Source: CAJGBR01 sp045637425 (lineage in GTDB: Bacteria; Bacteroidota; Bacteroidia; Bacteroidales; Rikenellaceae). Taken from it: DNA of 40,291 bases. Numbering within the stretch: position 1 is the first letter of the stretch; the number at the start of each line of letters is the position of its first letter. Positions 8,254 through 16,709 of the stretch are shown here, piece after piece. The notes beneath the pieces are model-generated. The model made no database searches and was not told where the DNA came from. It saw only the letters and a program-made list of their open reading frames with translations. The translations under genes and the position numbers were made by a program. The stretch lies in NCBI GenBank assembly GCA_045637425.1, contig JAZTZL010000012.1, positions 1 through 40,291 of the forward strand, given 5' to 3'.

Positions 8254-9441
8254 ATGGCAAAGGAAAAATTTGACAAGTCCAAACCGCACGTAAACATCGG
8301 TACAATTGGACACGTTGACCACGGTAAAACTACTCTTACTGCTGCTATTACAACAGTATTGGCTAAGGCAGGTCTTTCAGAATTGCGTTCATTCGACTCA
8401 ATCGACAACGCTCCGGAAGAAAAAGAACGTGGTATCACAATTAATACTTCTCACGTAGAGTACCAAACAGCTAACCGCCACTATGCTCACGTAGACTGCC
8501 CGGGTCACGCCGACTACGTTAAGAACATGGTAACTGGTGCTGCTCAGATGGACGGTGCAATCTTGGTTTGTGCTGCAACTGATGGTCCTATGCCTCAAAC
8601 TCGTGAACACATCTTGTTGGCTCGTCAGGTAAACGTTCCTCGTATCGTTGTATTCCTGAACAAAGTCGATATGGTTGATGACGAAGAAATGCTCGACTTG
8701 GTTGAAATGGAAGTTCGTGACTTGTTGAGCTTCTACAACTTCGACGGTGACAATACTCCTATCATTCGCGGTTCAGCTCTCGGTGCTTTGAACGGTGAAG
8801 CTAAATGGGAAGAAAAAGTTATGGAATTGATGGCTGCTGTAGACGAATACATTCCTATTCCTCCACGTGACAACCAAAAACCATTCTTGATGCCGGTTGA
8901 AGACGTATTCTCAATCACAGGTCGTGGTACAGTATTGACAGGTCGTATCGAAACAGGTGTTATCCACGTAGGTGATCCTGTTGAAATCATCGGTCTCGGT
9001 GAAAAAGCTATTACCTCAACTTGTACAGGTGTTGAAATGTTCCGCAAATTGTTGGACGAAGGTGCAGCTGGTGACAACGTAGGTTTGTTGATCCGTGGTG
9101 TTGATAAGAAGGAAGTTAAACGTGGTATGGTTGTTGCTAAACCAGGTTCAATCACTCCACACACTCGCTTCAAAGCTGAGGTCTATATCTTGAAGAAAGA
9201 AGAAGGTGGTCGTCACACTCCGTTCCACGATAAATATCGTCCTCAATTCTATCTCCGTACCCTCGACGTAACTGGTGAAGTTAGACTTCCGGAAGGCGTT
9301 GAAATGGTAATGCCAGGTGACAACATCACTATCACTGTAGAATTGATCTACCCGGTAGCTTTGAACGTAGGTTTGCGTTTCGCTATCCGCGAAGGTGGAC
9401 GTACAGTAGGTGCTGGTCAAATCACAGAAATCCTCGAATAA
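8254..9441 (+). CDS. tuf: Elongation factor Tu
   Basis: GTPase that brings aminoacyl-tRNA to the ribosomal A site. The 395-residue length is normal. G1 GHVDHGKT lies at residues 19-26; G3 DCPGH, G4 NKVD and the G5 SAL motif follow in the GTP domain; beta-barrel domains 2 and 3 include TGRGTVLTGRIETG and RTVGAGQITEIL at the C-terminus. Codon choice is strongly biased, as expected for one of the most abundant proteins. It sits between tRNA-Gly and tRNA-Trp in the usual Bacteroidota order. Confidence 0.99.
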   Translation: MAKEKFDKSKPHVNIGTIGHVDHGKTTLTAAITTVLAKAGLSELRSFDSIDNAPEEKERGITINTSHVEYQTANRHYAHVDCPGHADYVKNMVTGAAQMDGAILVCAATDGPMPQTREHILLARQVNVPRIVVFLNKVDMVDDEEMLDLVEMEVRDLLSFYNFDGDNTPIIRGSALGALNGEAKWEEKVMELMAAVDEYIPIPPRDNQKPFLMPVEDVFSITGRGTVLTGRIETGVIHVGDPVEIIGLGEKAITSTCTGVEMFRKLLDEGAAGDNVGLLIRGVDKKEVKRGMVVAKPGSITPHTRFKAEVYILKKEEGGRHTPFHDKYRPQFYLRTLDVTGEVRLPEGVEMVMPGDNITITVELIYPVALNVGLRFAIREGGRTVGAGQITEILE

Positions 9442-9458
9442 TACGAGTATACAACAAA

Positions 9459-9482
9459 GTGAGCCTATGTAGTTAGGCTCAC
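9459..9482 (+). other. Hairpin between tuf and tRNA-Trp
   Basis: A perfect 9 bp stem GTGAGCCTA (9459-9467) / TAGGCTCAC (9474-9482) with a 6-nt loop ends 5 nt before the mature 5' end of tRNA-Trp. No T run follows, so it is not a classical terminator. It more plausibly protects the tuf mRNA 3' end or guides processing that frees the tRNA; that role is inference. Confidence 0.6.
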
Positions 9483-9487
9483 CACCT

Positions 9488-9558
9488 ACGGGTGTAGTTT
9501 AATGGTAGAATAGTGGTCTCCAAAACCATTGATGGGAGTTCGATTCTCTCCGCCCGTG
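9488..9558 (+). tRNA. tRNA-Trp (anticodon CCA)
   Basis: 71-nt cloverleaf with acceptor ACGGGTG/CGCCCGT and discriminator G, anticodon stem GTGGT/ACCAT with loop CTCCAAA (anticodon CCA), and T arm GGAGTTCGATTCTC. The acceptor is followed by CA, not a full CCA. It lies 46 nt after tuf and 19 nt before secE. Confidence 0.96.
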
Positions 9559-9577
9559 CAATTAAAAAGTAAAGAAA

Positions 9578-9769
9578 ATGAGACTCATAAATTATTTCAA
9601 AAACTCCTATAAAGAGTTGGTTCAGAAGGTCACTTGGCCATCTTGGAGTTCTCTCCAAAACTCAGCAATAGTTGTAATGATTGCTTCCCTACTTTTTGCT
9701 GTAGTTGTGTTGGTTATGGACGTGGTCTTCCAGAACTTTATGCAGAACGTATATAACTTGCTTTACTAA
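9578..9769 (+). CDS. secE: Preprotein translocase subunit SecE
   Basis: Small inner-membrane subunit that clamps SecY in the SecYEG channel. The 63-residue single-spanning form has an amphipathic N-terminal helix (residues about 1-28) containing ELVQKVTWPSW, the conserved K-V-x-W-P signature, followed by one hydrophobic transmembrane helix (about 30-52). Position between tRNA-Trp and nusG is the classical one. Confidence 0.96.
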   Translation: MRLINYFKNSYKELVQKVTWPSWSSLQNSAIVVMIASLLFAVVVLVMDVVFQNFMQNVYNLLY

Positions 9770-9792
9770 CGACGCACTAAAATTTACGGACA

Positions 9793-10341
9793 ATGGCAGA
9801 AAAACATTGGTATGTAATTAAAGCGATCGGTGGTAAGGAGAAGAAGGTCAAAGAGTACATCGATGCTGAAATACGCAAGTCGGGACTCGAAGACCTTATT
9901 TCACAAGTGCTCATTCCAACTGAAAAAATTTACCAAATCAGAAACGGTAAAAAAGTAAGCAAGGAAAGAGTTTCTTATCCCGGTTATGTATTGGTAGAAT
10001 GCGCTCTGGTGGGAGAAGTCCCCTATCTGCTTCGTAATACTCCAAATGTGTTGGGCTTCTTGACTGACACTAAAGATGCTTCACTTGTGGCCACGCCTCT
10101 CCGGCCGCAAGAGGTCAATCGAATACTTGGAAGAGTTGACGAATTGGAAGAAAGCGAAGAAGAAAACGAAATTCCTTTCTTTGAGGGTGAAACCGTTAAA
10201 GTTGTTGATGGCCCGTTCTCGAGCTTCTCGGGTGTAATCGAGTCTGTCGATAACGAAAGAAAGAAATTGACAGTTTCTGTTAAGATATTCGGACGTAAAA
10301 CTCCTATGGAGTTGAGTTTCGTACAAGTAGAAAAAGAGTAA
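9793..10341 (+). CDS. nusG: Transcription termination/antitermination factor NusG
   Basis: Binds RNA polymerase and couples it to Rho and the ribosome. The 182-residue protein has the NGN domain at the N-terminus (KHWYVIKAIGGKEKKVKEY, then the SYPGYVLVE segment) and a C-terminal KOW domain (about residues 128-180, GETVKVVDGPFSSFSGVI). An acidic linker of Glu residues joins them. It starts 23 bp after secE, so the two are cotranscribed. Confidence 0.97.
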   Translation: MAEKHWYVIKAIGGKEKKVKEYIDAEIRKSGLEDLISQVLIPTEKIYQIRNGKKVSKERVSYPGYVLVECALVGEVPYLLRNTPNVLGFLTDTKDASLVATPLRPQEVNRILGRVDELEESEEENEIPFFEGETVKVVDGPFSSFSGVIESVDNERKKLTVSVKIFGRKTPMELSFVQVEKE

Positions 10342-10409
10342 TTCACCGAGGGTGCGTCGTCGATGTCCTTAAAAAGACAAAGAAGAACGCTCTCTAACCT
10401 AAAAAGGAA

Positions 10410-10850
10410 ATGGCAAAAGAGGTTGCTGCATTTATTAAATTGCAGATCAAAGGTGGTGCTGCGAATCCATCACCCCCAGTAGGCCCTGCTCTGGGTTCTA
10501 AGGGTGTGAACATTATGGATTTCTGCAAGCAATTCAACGCTCGCACGCAGGAAAAAGCAGGCAAAGTATTGCCAGTAATCATCACCGTCTACAGCGATAA
10601 GTCATTCGAATTTATCGTTAAACAACCACCTGTGGCCGTACAACTTAAGGAAGCAGCTAAAATCCAATCTGGTTCTGCCGAATCAAACCGCCAAAAAGTT
10701 GGCTCGGTTACTTGGGAACAAGTTAAGGCTATCGCAACCGATAAGATGTCGGATATGAACTGTTTCACTGTTGAAGCGGCAATGCGTATGGTTGCGGGTA
10801 CAGCTCGCAGCATGGGTATCAATGTCGTGGGCGATTTCCCCGGTGTTTAA
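10410..10850 (+). CDS. rplK: 50S ribosomal protein L11
   Basis: Ribosomal protein of the GTPase-associated centre that binds 23S rRNA. The 146-residue length is standard. Landmarks are IKLQIKGGAANPSPPVGPAL, the proline-rich N-terminal domain that responds to termination factors and RelA, and the C-terminal RNA-binding domain ending MRMVAGTARSMGINVVG. The spacer from nusG (10342-10409) is purine-rich and shows no clear terminator. Confidence 0.98.
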   Translation: MAKEVAAFIKLQIKGGAANPSPPVGPALGSKGVNIMDFCKQFNARTQEKAGKVLPVIITVYSDKSFEFIVKQPPVAVQLKEAAKIQSGSAESNRQKVGSVTWEQVKAIATDKMSDMNCFTVEAAMRMVAGTARSMGINVVGDFPGV

Positions 10851-10869
10851 TCCAAATTGTTGTTAAACA

Positions 10870-11574
10870 ATGAGTAAGCTGACAAAAAATCAAAAAGCGG
10901 CTATCGAAAAGGTTGAGCAAGGTAAAGTTTACCGTCTCAGTGATGCTGCCGCTCTGCTGAAGGAGATCACATTCACGAAATTCGATGCTTCGGTAGACAT
11001 TGACGTCCGCCTTGGAGTAGACCCACGCAAATCGAACCAAATGGTTCGTGGCGTTGTGACACTGCCCCACGGTACAGGTAAAACTGTTAGAGTGTTGGTG
11101 CTCTGTACTCCGGATAAGGAAGCAGAAGCTAAAGAAGCTGGTGCTGACTACTACGGATTGGACGAGTATGTTGAAAAAATCAAAGCAGGATGGACTGATG
11201 TCGATGTGATCATCACTACTCCGAATGTAATGGGTAAAGTCGGTGCGTTGGGCCGTATCTTGGGTCCGCGCGGTTTGATGCCTAACCCTAAAACAGGTAC
11301 CGTAACTATGGAAATCGGTAAAGCTGTTAAAGAAGTTAAGGCTGGTAAAATCGACTTCCGTGTAGACAAGTTCGGTATCGTTCACTCTTCAATCGGAAAA
11401 GTATCGTTCTCTCCTGAGCAGATTACCGATAATGCGATCGAATTCGTTCAGGCTCTTATCAAACTCAAACCAGCAACAGCTAAAGGTACTTATGTAAAGA
11501 GTATCTACCTGTCTTCTACGATGAGTCCGGGCCTGCAAATTGATCCGAAAACCACAGATCCCAAAAACAAGTAG
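10870..11574 (+). CDS. rplA: 50S ribosomal protein L1
   Basis: Component of the mobile L1 stalk that helps release deacylated tRNA from the E site; in other bacteria it also represses its own L11-L1 mRNA. The 234-residue length is normal. Recognised from TKFDASVDIDVRLGVDPRKS, GTGKTVRVLV and LGRILGPRGLMPNPKTGTVT, the latter being the family signature. It starts 19 bp after rplK. Confidence 0.98.
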   Translation: MSKLTKNQKAAIEKVEQGKVYRLSDAAALLKEITFTKFDASVDIDVRLGVDPRKSNQMVRGVVTLPHGTGKTVRVLVLCTPDKEAEAKEAGADYYGLDEYVEKIKAGWTDVDVIITTPNVMGKVGALGRILGPRGLMPNPKTGTVTMEIGKAVKEVKAGKIDFRVDKFGIVHSSIGKVSFSPEQITDNAIEFVQALIKLKPATAKGTYVKSIYLSSTMSPGLQIDPKTTDPKNK

Positions 11575-11577
11575 ACC

Positions 11578-12108
11578 ATGAGAAGGGAAGAAAAGAAGGT
11601 AATCATCGACTCGTTGGCCGAAAAACTCCAACAGTATCCTAACTTCTATGTTACTGATACTGAAGGTCTGAATGCAGAAAAGACAGCTAAATTGCGTCGC
11701 CTTTGCTTCGACAAAAATGTCAAAATGGTCATCGTAAAGAACACTTTGTTCATCAAAGCTCTTGAACAAGTGAACTGCGCTGATGAACAGTTGGTAGGTT
11801 CGTTGAAAGGTACTTCAGCAATTATGTTCTGCGAAACAGCTAACGCTGCTGCAAAACTGATCAAAGAGTTCCGTTCAGGCTCAAACGATAAACCAGTGCT
11901 TAAAGCAGCCTATGTCCAAGAATGCATCTATGTTGGTGAAAGCCAACTCGAAACTTTGGCAACTATCAAATCTCGCGAAGAGATGTTGGCAGAAATCGTT
12001 TCAATGCTTCAGGCTCCGGCTCGCAATGTAATCTCAGCACTTCAAGCTGGTGCAGGTCAAAAGATCGCAGGCTTGGTAAAGGCTCTCGAAGAAAGAGGCC
12101 AAAACTAA
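11578..12108 (+). CDS. rplJ: 50S ribosomal protein L10
   Basis: Base of the ribosomal L12 stalk: the N-terminal domain binds 23S rRNA and the C-terminal helix holds L12 dimers. The 176-residue protein has the expected VIVKNTLFIKAL and LKGTSAIMFCE segments and a C-terminal helix about residues 137-175 (ISALQAGAGQKIAGLVKALE). The start lies 3 bp after the rplA stop. L10-L12 usually feeds back on its own mRNA, but no L10-binding leader can be placed before rplJ because there is almost no spacer. Confidence 0.97.
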   Translation: MRREEKKVIIDSLAEKLQQYPNFYVTDTEGLNAEKTAKLRRLCFDKNVKMVIVKNTLFIKALEQVNCADEQLVGSLKGTSAIMFCETANAAAKLIKEFRSGSNDKPVLKAAYVQECIYVGESQLETLATIKSREEMLAEIVSMLQAPARNVISALQAGAGQKIAGLVKALEERGQN

Positions 12109-12227
12109 TTGAAATACAGGATTCTAAGAAGTCGGTAAGTTTATTGATGCGTGTTGCCGCATAGACAAAGACCGGCGGAGATACTGTGAATTAAAACAAA
12201 ACAAAAAAACTTTTAAATTTTACAATA
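12109..12227 (+). other. Structured rplJ-rplL spacer
   Basis: A 119-nt spacer, long for adjacent ribosomal stalk genes. It holds a hairpin ATGCG/CGCAT around a 6-nt loop near 12148-12163, flanked by partly complementary GTCGGT and ACCGGC segments that could enclose it. An A-rich tract follows up to the rplL ATG. No T run is present. A role in raising rplL expression over rplJ is plausible but unproven. Confidence 0.4.
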
Positions 12228-12602
12228 ATGGCAGATATCAAACAATTGGCCGAAGAGTTTATGAACTTGACGGTTAAAGAAGTAAGCGAATTGGCTAACC
12301 TTCTGAAAGAAGAATACGGATTGGAACCCGCTGCTGCAGCAGTTGCTGTAGCTGCAGCTCCGGCAGCTGGTGAAGCTGCTGCTGCAGAAAAGACTTCTTT
12401 CGACGTTATCTTGAAGTCAGCTGGTCAAGCTAAATTGCAAGTAGTTAAAGCAGTTAAAGAAGCAACTGGTCTCGGTTTGAAAGAATCTAAGGATATCGTT
12501 GACGGTGCTCCGAAAGCTGTAAAAGAAGGCGTTTCTAAAGAAGAAGCTGAAGCTCTGAAAGCTGCTTTGGAAGAAGCTGGAGCTGAAGTTGAACTTAAAT
12601 AA
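12228..12602 (+). CDS. rplL: 50S ribosomal protein L7/L12
   Basis: Multi-copy flexible stalk protein that recruits and activates translational GTPases. The 124-residue protein has an N-terminal dimerisation helix region (residues 1-33), an Ala-rich hinge (about 34-55) and the C-terminal globular domain with FDVILKSAGQAKLQVVKAV, TGLGLKESKDIVDGAPKAV and KEEAEALKAALEEAGA. Codon bias is strong. It is followed by a hairpin that may lower readthrough into rpoBC. Confidence 0.99.
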   Translation: MADIKQLAEEFMNLTVKEVSELANLLKEEYGLEPAAAAVAVAAAPAAGEAAAAEKTSFDVILKSAGQAKLQVVKAVKEATGLGLKESKDIVDGAPKAVKEGVSKEEAEALKAALEEAGAEVELK

Positions 12603-12627
12603 GAAGAGTTAACTTCGCATAACTGAC

Positions 12628-12662
12628 GGCATAGAACCTGTCGAAACAGGTTCTGTGCCTTT
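12628..12662 (+). terminator. Attenuator-like hairpin after rplL
   Basis: A 14 bp stem from GGCATAGAACCTGT (12628-12641) to ACAGGTTCTGTGCC (12646-12659), with one G-T pair and a CGAA tetraloop, then a short broken T run. It sits between rplL and rpoB, where partial termination sets the ribosomal protein to RNA polymerase ratio in well-studied bacteria. Confidence 0.75.
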
Positions 12663-12681
12663 GTCTGGTTAAAATAGATAG

Positions 12682-12768
12682 GTCTTATTGTAGTGTGGCA
12701 ATAGACTGATAGATAGGGTGTTAGCCCTATGTGTGGACGCGTGTGTAATCACGCAATTGGTTTTTTTT
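12682..12768 (+). other. Three-hairpin array with T8 tract before rpoB
   Basis: Three further hairpins in a row: GTCTTATTG/CAATAGAC (12682-12706, one bulge), ATAGGG/CCCTAT (12713-12730) and GCGTG/CACGC (12739-12754), the last followed after 6 nt by T8 (12761-12768). Together with the hairpin at 12628-12662 this fills most of the rplL-rpoB spacer. It may be a second attenuator or a structured rpoB leader; no ORF or promoter is evident inside it. Confidence 0.55.
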
Positions 12769-12858
12769 CTTATCGAAATCGCATTCGGCATTGTTTGCCG
12801 AAATTATTGACCGAAAGTCGAAAAACAAAATTTGTAATCTCAACAAATCTTGGGTAAA

Positions 12859-15800
12859 ATGTCATTGAACACTCAAAAACAACGAATCAGCTTCTCGACT
12901 GTCAAAAACAGAATGGAGTATCCCGACTTCCTCGAGATTCAGCTTAAATCGTTCCACGACTTTTTTCAACTTGATACTACACCCGAAAATCGCAGAAACG
13001 AAGGTTTGTACAAGGTTTTCTTGGAAAATTTCCCTATTACTGATACTAGAAACAACTTCGTTCTCGAATTTTTGGACTACTTTATAGATCCTCCGCGGTA
13101 CTCAATTGAAGAGTGTCTTGAACGAGGCTTGACCTACTGTGTGCCTCTGAAGGCCAAACTGAAATTGTACTGTACCGACCCCGAACACGAAGATTTCGAT
13201 ACCGAAGTGCAAGATGTCTATCTGGGCACTATCCCGTATATGACCCCGCGTGGAACTTTCGTGATCAATGGCGCTGAACGTGTCGTTGTTTCTCAGTTGC
13301 ACCGATCTCCGGGTGTGTTCTTCGGACAAAGTATGCACACTAACGGTACTAAATTATATTCGGCGCGAATCATTCCTTTCAAAGGTTCTTGGATCGAATT
13401 TGCTACGGACATCAACAACGTGATGTACGCTTATATCGACCGTAAGAAAAAGTTGCCGGTTACGACCCTCTTGCGCGCCATCGGGTTTGAAAGTGACCAG
13501 CAAATCCTCGAGATTTTCGACCTGGCTGACGAAGTTAAAGTCAATAAAGCCAACCTGAAAAAATCGGTAGGTCGTAAACTCGCAGCGCGTGTACTTAAAA
13601 CTTGGGTGGAAGACTTCGTCGATGAAGATACTGGTGAAGTTGTTACCATTAACCGTACCGAAATCATCATCGATCGTGAAACTGTGCTCGAAGAACACCA
13701 TATCGATATGATTCTCGAGACAGGCGAAAAGTCTATCTTGCTGCACAAAGAATCTGCTAATACAGTAGATTATTCTATCGTATATAATACTCTGCAAAAA
13801 GACCCCTGTAACTCGGAAAAAGATGCAGTGGTGTTTATCTACAGACAATTGCGTAACTCGGAACCACCCGATGAAGCTACTGCTCGCGACGTTATCGACA
13901 AGTTGTTCTTCTCGGATAAGAGATACGACCTCGGTTTCGTAGGACGTTACCGCATCAATAAAAAACTCGATTTGGATACAGATCTGGGAGTCAGAGTCCT
14001 CACTCGTGAAGATATGATTGCCATCATCAAGTATCTCATCTCGCTGATTAACTCACACACTGACGTGGACGATATCGACCACTTGTCTAACCGTCGTGTC
14101 AGAACTGTGGGCGAACAGTTGGCTAACCAATTCAGCGTAGGCTTCGTGCGTATGGCTCGTACTATTCGTGAACGTATGAATGTCCGCGATAACGAAGTGT
14201 TCTCTCCGGTGGATTTGATTAATGCCAAAACTTTGTCATCGGTAATCAACTCGTTCTTCGGAACAAACCAGTTGTCTCAATTTATGGACCAGACTAACCC
14301 GCTTGCAGAAATTACTCACAAGCGTCGTATGTCTGCACTCGGTCCTGGTGGTCTGTCGCGTGAACGCGCAGGTTTCGAAGTACGTGACGTTCACTATACT
14401 CACTACGGACGTCTCTGCCCGATTGAAACTCCTGAAGGTCCGAACATCGGTCTTATCTCATCAATGTGCGTCTATGCTAAAATTAGCGATATGGGCTTCA
14501 TTGAAACTCCTTATCGTGAAGTCAAAGACGGACAAGTGGATTTGGATAACTCTCATATTAAATATTATAGTGCTGAAGAGGAAACAGGTCGAGTTATTGC
14601 TCAGGCTAAAACTCCGATGGACGATAATGGTAATATCCTCTCTACTGAGCGCGTTAAGGCGCGTGTGGATAGCGACTTCCCTGCAGTTGAACCTAATCAG
14701 GTTGAATTGATGGACGTTGCTCCGAACCAAATCGCTTCTATTGCTGCTTCTTCTATCCCATTCCTCGAACACGACGACGCGAACCGTGCTTTGATGGGTT
14801 CGAATATGATGCGTCAGGCAGTTCCGCTGATTAAACCTGAGGCTCCGATTGTGGGTACAGGTTTGGAAGGCGACTTGGTTAGAGATAGCCGTATTCAGGT
14901 TGTTGCTACCGGCGAGGGTGAAGTGGTATTCTCTGATGCCAACGAAATCCACGTTAAGTATGAAATGACCGATAACGAACGTTTGGTAAGTTTCGATCCG
15001 GAAGTTACGGTCTACAAATTGCCTCGTTACAGAAAAACAAACCAAGATACCTCAATTACCCTCACTCCGATCGTTCGCAAGGGCGACCACGTTAGCAAGG
15101 GTACTATTATGACCGAGGGTTACTCTACCGAAAACGGAGAACTCGCTCTGGGTCGAAACCTGAAAGTGGCATTTATGCCTTGGAAAGGTTACAACTTTGA
15201 GGACGCTATCGTTATCTCTGAACGTATCCTGAGAGATGATATCTTCACTTCAGTTCACGTTTCAGAATATATTATGGAGGTGCGTGATACTAAACGTGGT
15301 GTTGAAGAGTTGACTTCTGATATCCCGAATGTCAGCGAAGACGCTACTCGCGACCTCGACGAAAACGGTATCATCAGAATCGGTGCGAACATCAAACCTG
15401 GTGATATCCTCATTGGTAAGATTACACCTAAGGGTGAAAGCGATCCTTCTCCGGAAGAAAAACTCCTTAGAGCAATCTTCGGTGATAAGGCTGGCGATGT
15501 GAAAGATGCTTCACTTAAGGCTCAACCTTCACTCTACGGTACAATCATCGATACCAAATTGTTCAGCCGTGCTAACAAAGAAGGCGGTAAGAAGTCGAAA
15601 CTCAGCGATAAGGCTCAACTCGATAAGATCGACGAACGTTTTGCACTCGACGTGGAAAAATTGTTCGATCGTTTGATTGAAAAACTCCGAGTTCTGCTCG
15701 AAGGTAGAACTGTACAATATGTGTTGGATTACTTCGGTGCAGAAGTAATCGAAAAGGGAGCGAAGTTTACTGCTAAGAATTTGCGCGAGGTAGACTATCT

Positions 15801-16680
15801 GAATGTCAATCCGACTAAGTGGACTACAGATAAGGAACGCAACGAATTGGTTGAAAAAATCATCAATAACTATATCCTCAAGTGGAAAGAACTTGATGCC
15901 GTAGTTAAACGTGAAAAATATAATATCACAAACGGTGATGAACTCCCAGCCGGAATTATCCAATTGGCTAAGGTTTATGTGGCTAAGTTGCGTAAATTGA
16001 GAGTCGGCGATAAGATGGCGGGTCGTCACGGTAACAAGGGTATTGTTGCTCGTATCGTGCGTGACGAAGATATGCCGTTCCTCGAAGATGGTTCTATCGT
16101 AGATATCGTGCTTAACCCGCTGGGTGTGCCTTCACGTATGAACTTGGGTCAGATTTACGAAACCGTGCTCGGTTGGGCAGGTCGTGAACTTGGACTGAAA
16201 TTCGCTACTCCGATTTTCGACGGTGCAACACTCGAAGATATCAACGAATATACAGAAAAAGCAGGTGTGCCAAGAAACGGCCGTACATATCTGCGCAACG
16301 GTGAAACAGGTGAGCAATTCGACCAACCGGCTACTGTGGGCGTAATCTATATGCTTAAGCTCGGCCATATGGTTGATGATAAGATGCACGCTCGTTCTAT
16401 CGGTCCATACTCGTTGATTACTCAACAACCGTTGGGCGGTAAGGCTCAATTCGGTGGTCAGCGTTTCGGGGAAATGGAAGTTTGGGCGCTCGAAGCTTTC
16501 GGCGCATCAAATATCTTGCAAGAAATCCTGACTATCAAGTCTGACGACGTTGTAGGTCGTGCTAAGGCTTACGAAGCAATCGTTAAGGGTGAGAATATGC
16601 CGACTCCGGGACTCCCCGAATCGTTGAACGTATTGTTGCACGAACTCAGAGGTCTGGCTTTGAGTATTAAGTTGGATTAA
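12859..16680 (+). CDS. rpoB: DNA-directed RNA polymerase subunit beta
   Basis: Beta subunit of RNA polymerase; with beta-prime it forms the catalytic cleft. The 1273-residue protein shows the full family pattern: RISFSTVKNRMEYPDFLEIQ at the N-terminus, the rifampicin-pocket region with FFGTNQLSQFMDQTNPL and THKRRMSALGPGGLSRERAG, and C-terminal GDKMAGRHGNKGIV and QPLGGKAQFGGQRFGEMEVW. I prefer the ATG at 12859; a TTG nine bases upstream (12850) is in frame. The rifampicin-pocket residues look wild-type, including D in FMDQ, H in ITHKRR and S in SALGP. Confidence 0.99.
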   Translation: MSLNTQKQRISFSTVKNRMEYPDFLEIQLKSFHDFFQLDTTPENRRNEGLYKVFLENFPITDTRNNFVLEFLDYFIDPPRYSIEECLERGLTYCVPLKAKLKLYCTDPEHEDFDTEVQDVYLGTIPYMTPRGTFVINGAERVVVSQLHRSPGVFFGQSMHTNGTKLYSARIIPFKGSWIEFATDINNVMYAYIDRKKKLPVTTLLRAIGFESDQQILEIFDLADEVKVNKANLKKSVGRKLAARVLKTWVEDFVDEDTGEVVTINRTEIIIDRETVLEEHHIDMILETGEKSILLHKESANTVDYSIVYNTLQKDPCNSEKDAVVFIYRQLRNSEPPDEATARDVIDKLFFSDKRYDLGFVGRYRINKKLDLDTDLGVRVLTREDMIAIIKYLISLINSHTDVDDIDHLSNRRVRTVGEQLANQFSVGFVRMARTIRERMNVRDNEVFSPVDLINAKTLSSVINSFFGTNQLSQFMDQTNPLAEITHKRRMSALGPGGLSRERAGFEVRDVHYTHYGRLCPIETPEGPNIGLISSMCVYAKISDMGFIETPYREVKDGQVDLDNSHIKYYSAEEETGRVIAQAKTPMDDNGNILSTERVKARVDSDFPAVEPNQVELMDVAPNQIASIAASSIPFLEHDDANRALMGSNMMRQAVPLIKPEAPIVGTGLEGDLVRDSRIQVVATGEGEVVFSDANEIHVKYEMTDNERLVSFDPEVTVYKLPRYRKTNQDTSITLTPIVRKGDHVSKGTIMTEGYSTENGELALGRNLKVAFMPWKGYNFEDAIVISERILRDDIFTSVHVSEYIMEVRDTKRGVEELTSDIPNVSEDATRDLDENGIIRIGANIKPGDILIGKITPKGESDPSPEEKLLRAIFGDKAGDVKDASLKAQPSLYGTIIDTKLFSRANKEGGKKSKLSDKAQLDKIDERFALDVEKLFDRLIEKLRVLLEGRTVQYVLDYFGAEVIEKGAKFTAKNLREVDYLNVNPTKWTTDKERNELVEKIINNYILKWKELDAVVKREKYNITNGDELPAGIIQLAKVYVAKLRKLRVGDKMAGRHGNKGIVARIVRDEDMPFLEDGSIVDIVLNPLGVPSRMNLGQIYETVLGWAGRELGLKFATPIFDGATLEDINEYTEKAGVPRNGRTYLRNGETGEQFDQPATVGVIYMLKLGHMVDDKMHARSIGPYSLITQQPLGGKAQFGGQRFGEMEVWALEAFGASNILQEILTIKSDDVVGRAKAYEAIVKGENMPTPGLPESLNVLLHELRGLALSIKLD

Positions 16681-16709
16681 TTTTTCGGATTATAATAAGG
16701 AAAAAATAT

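Noticed and set aside
12850..12858. TTG start for rpoB three codons upstream
   Set aside because: The ATG at 12859 gives the usual N-terminus; the extension has no support.
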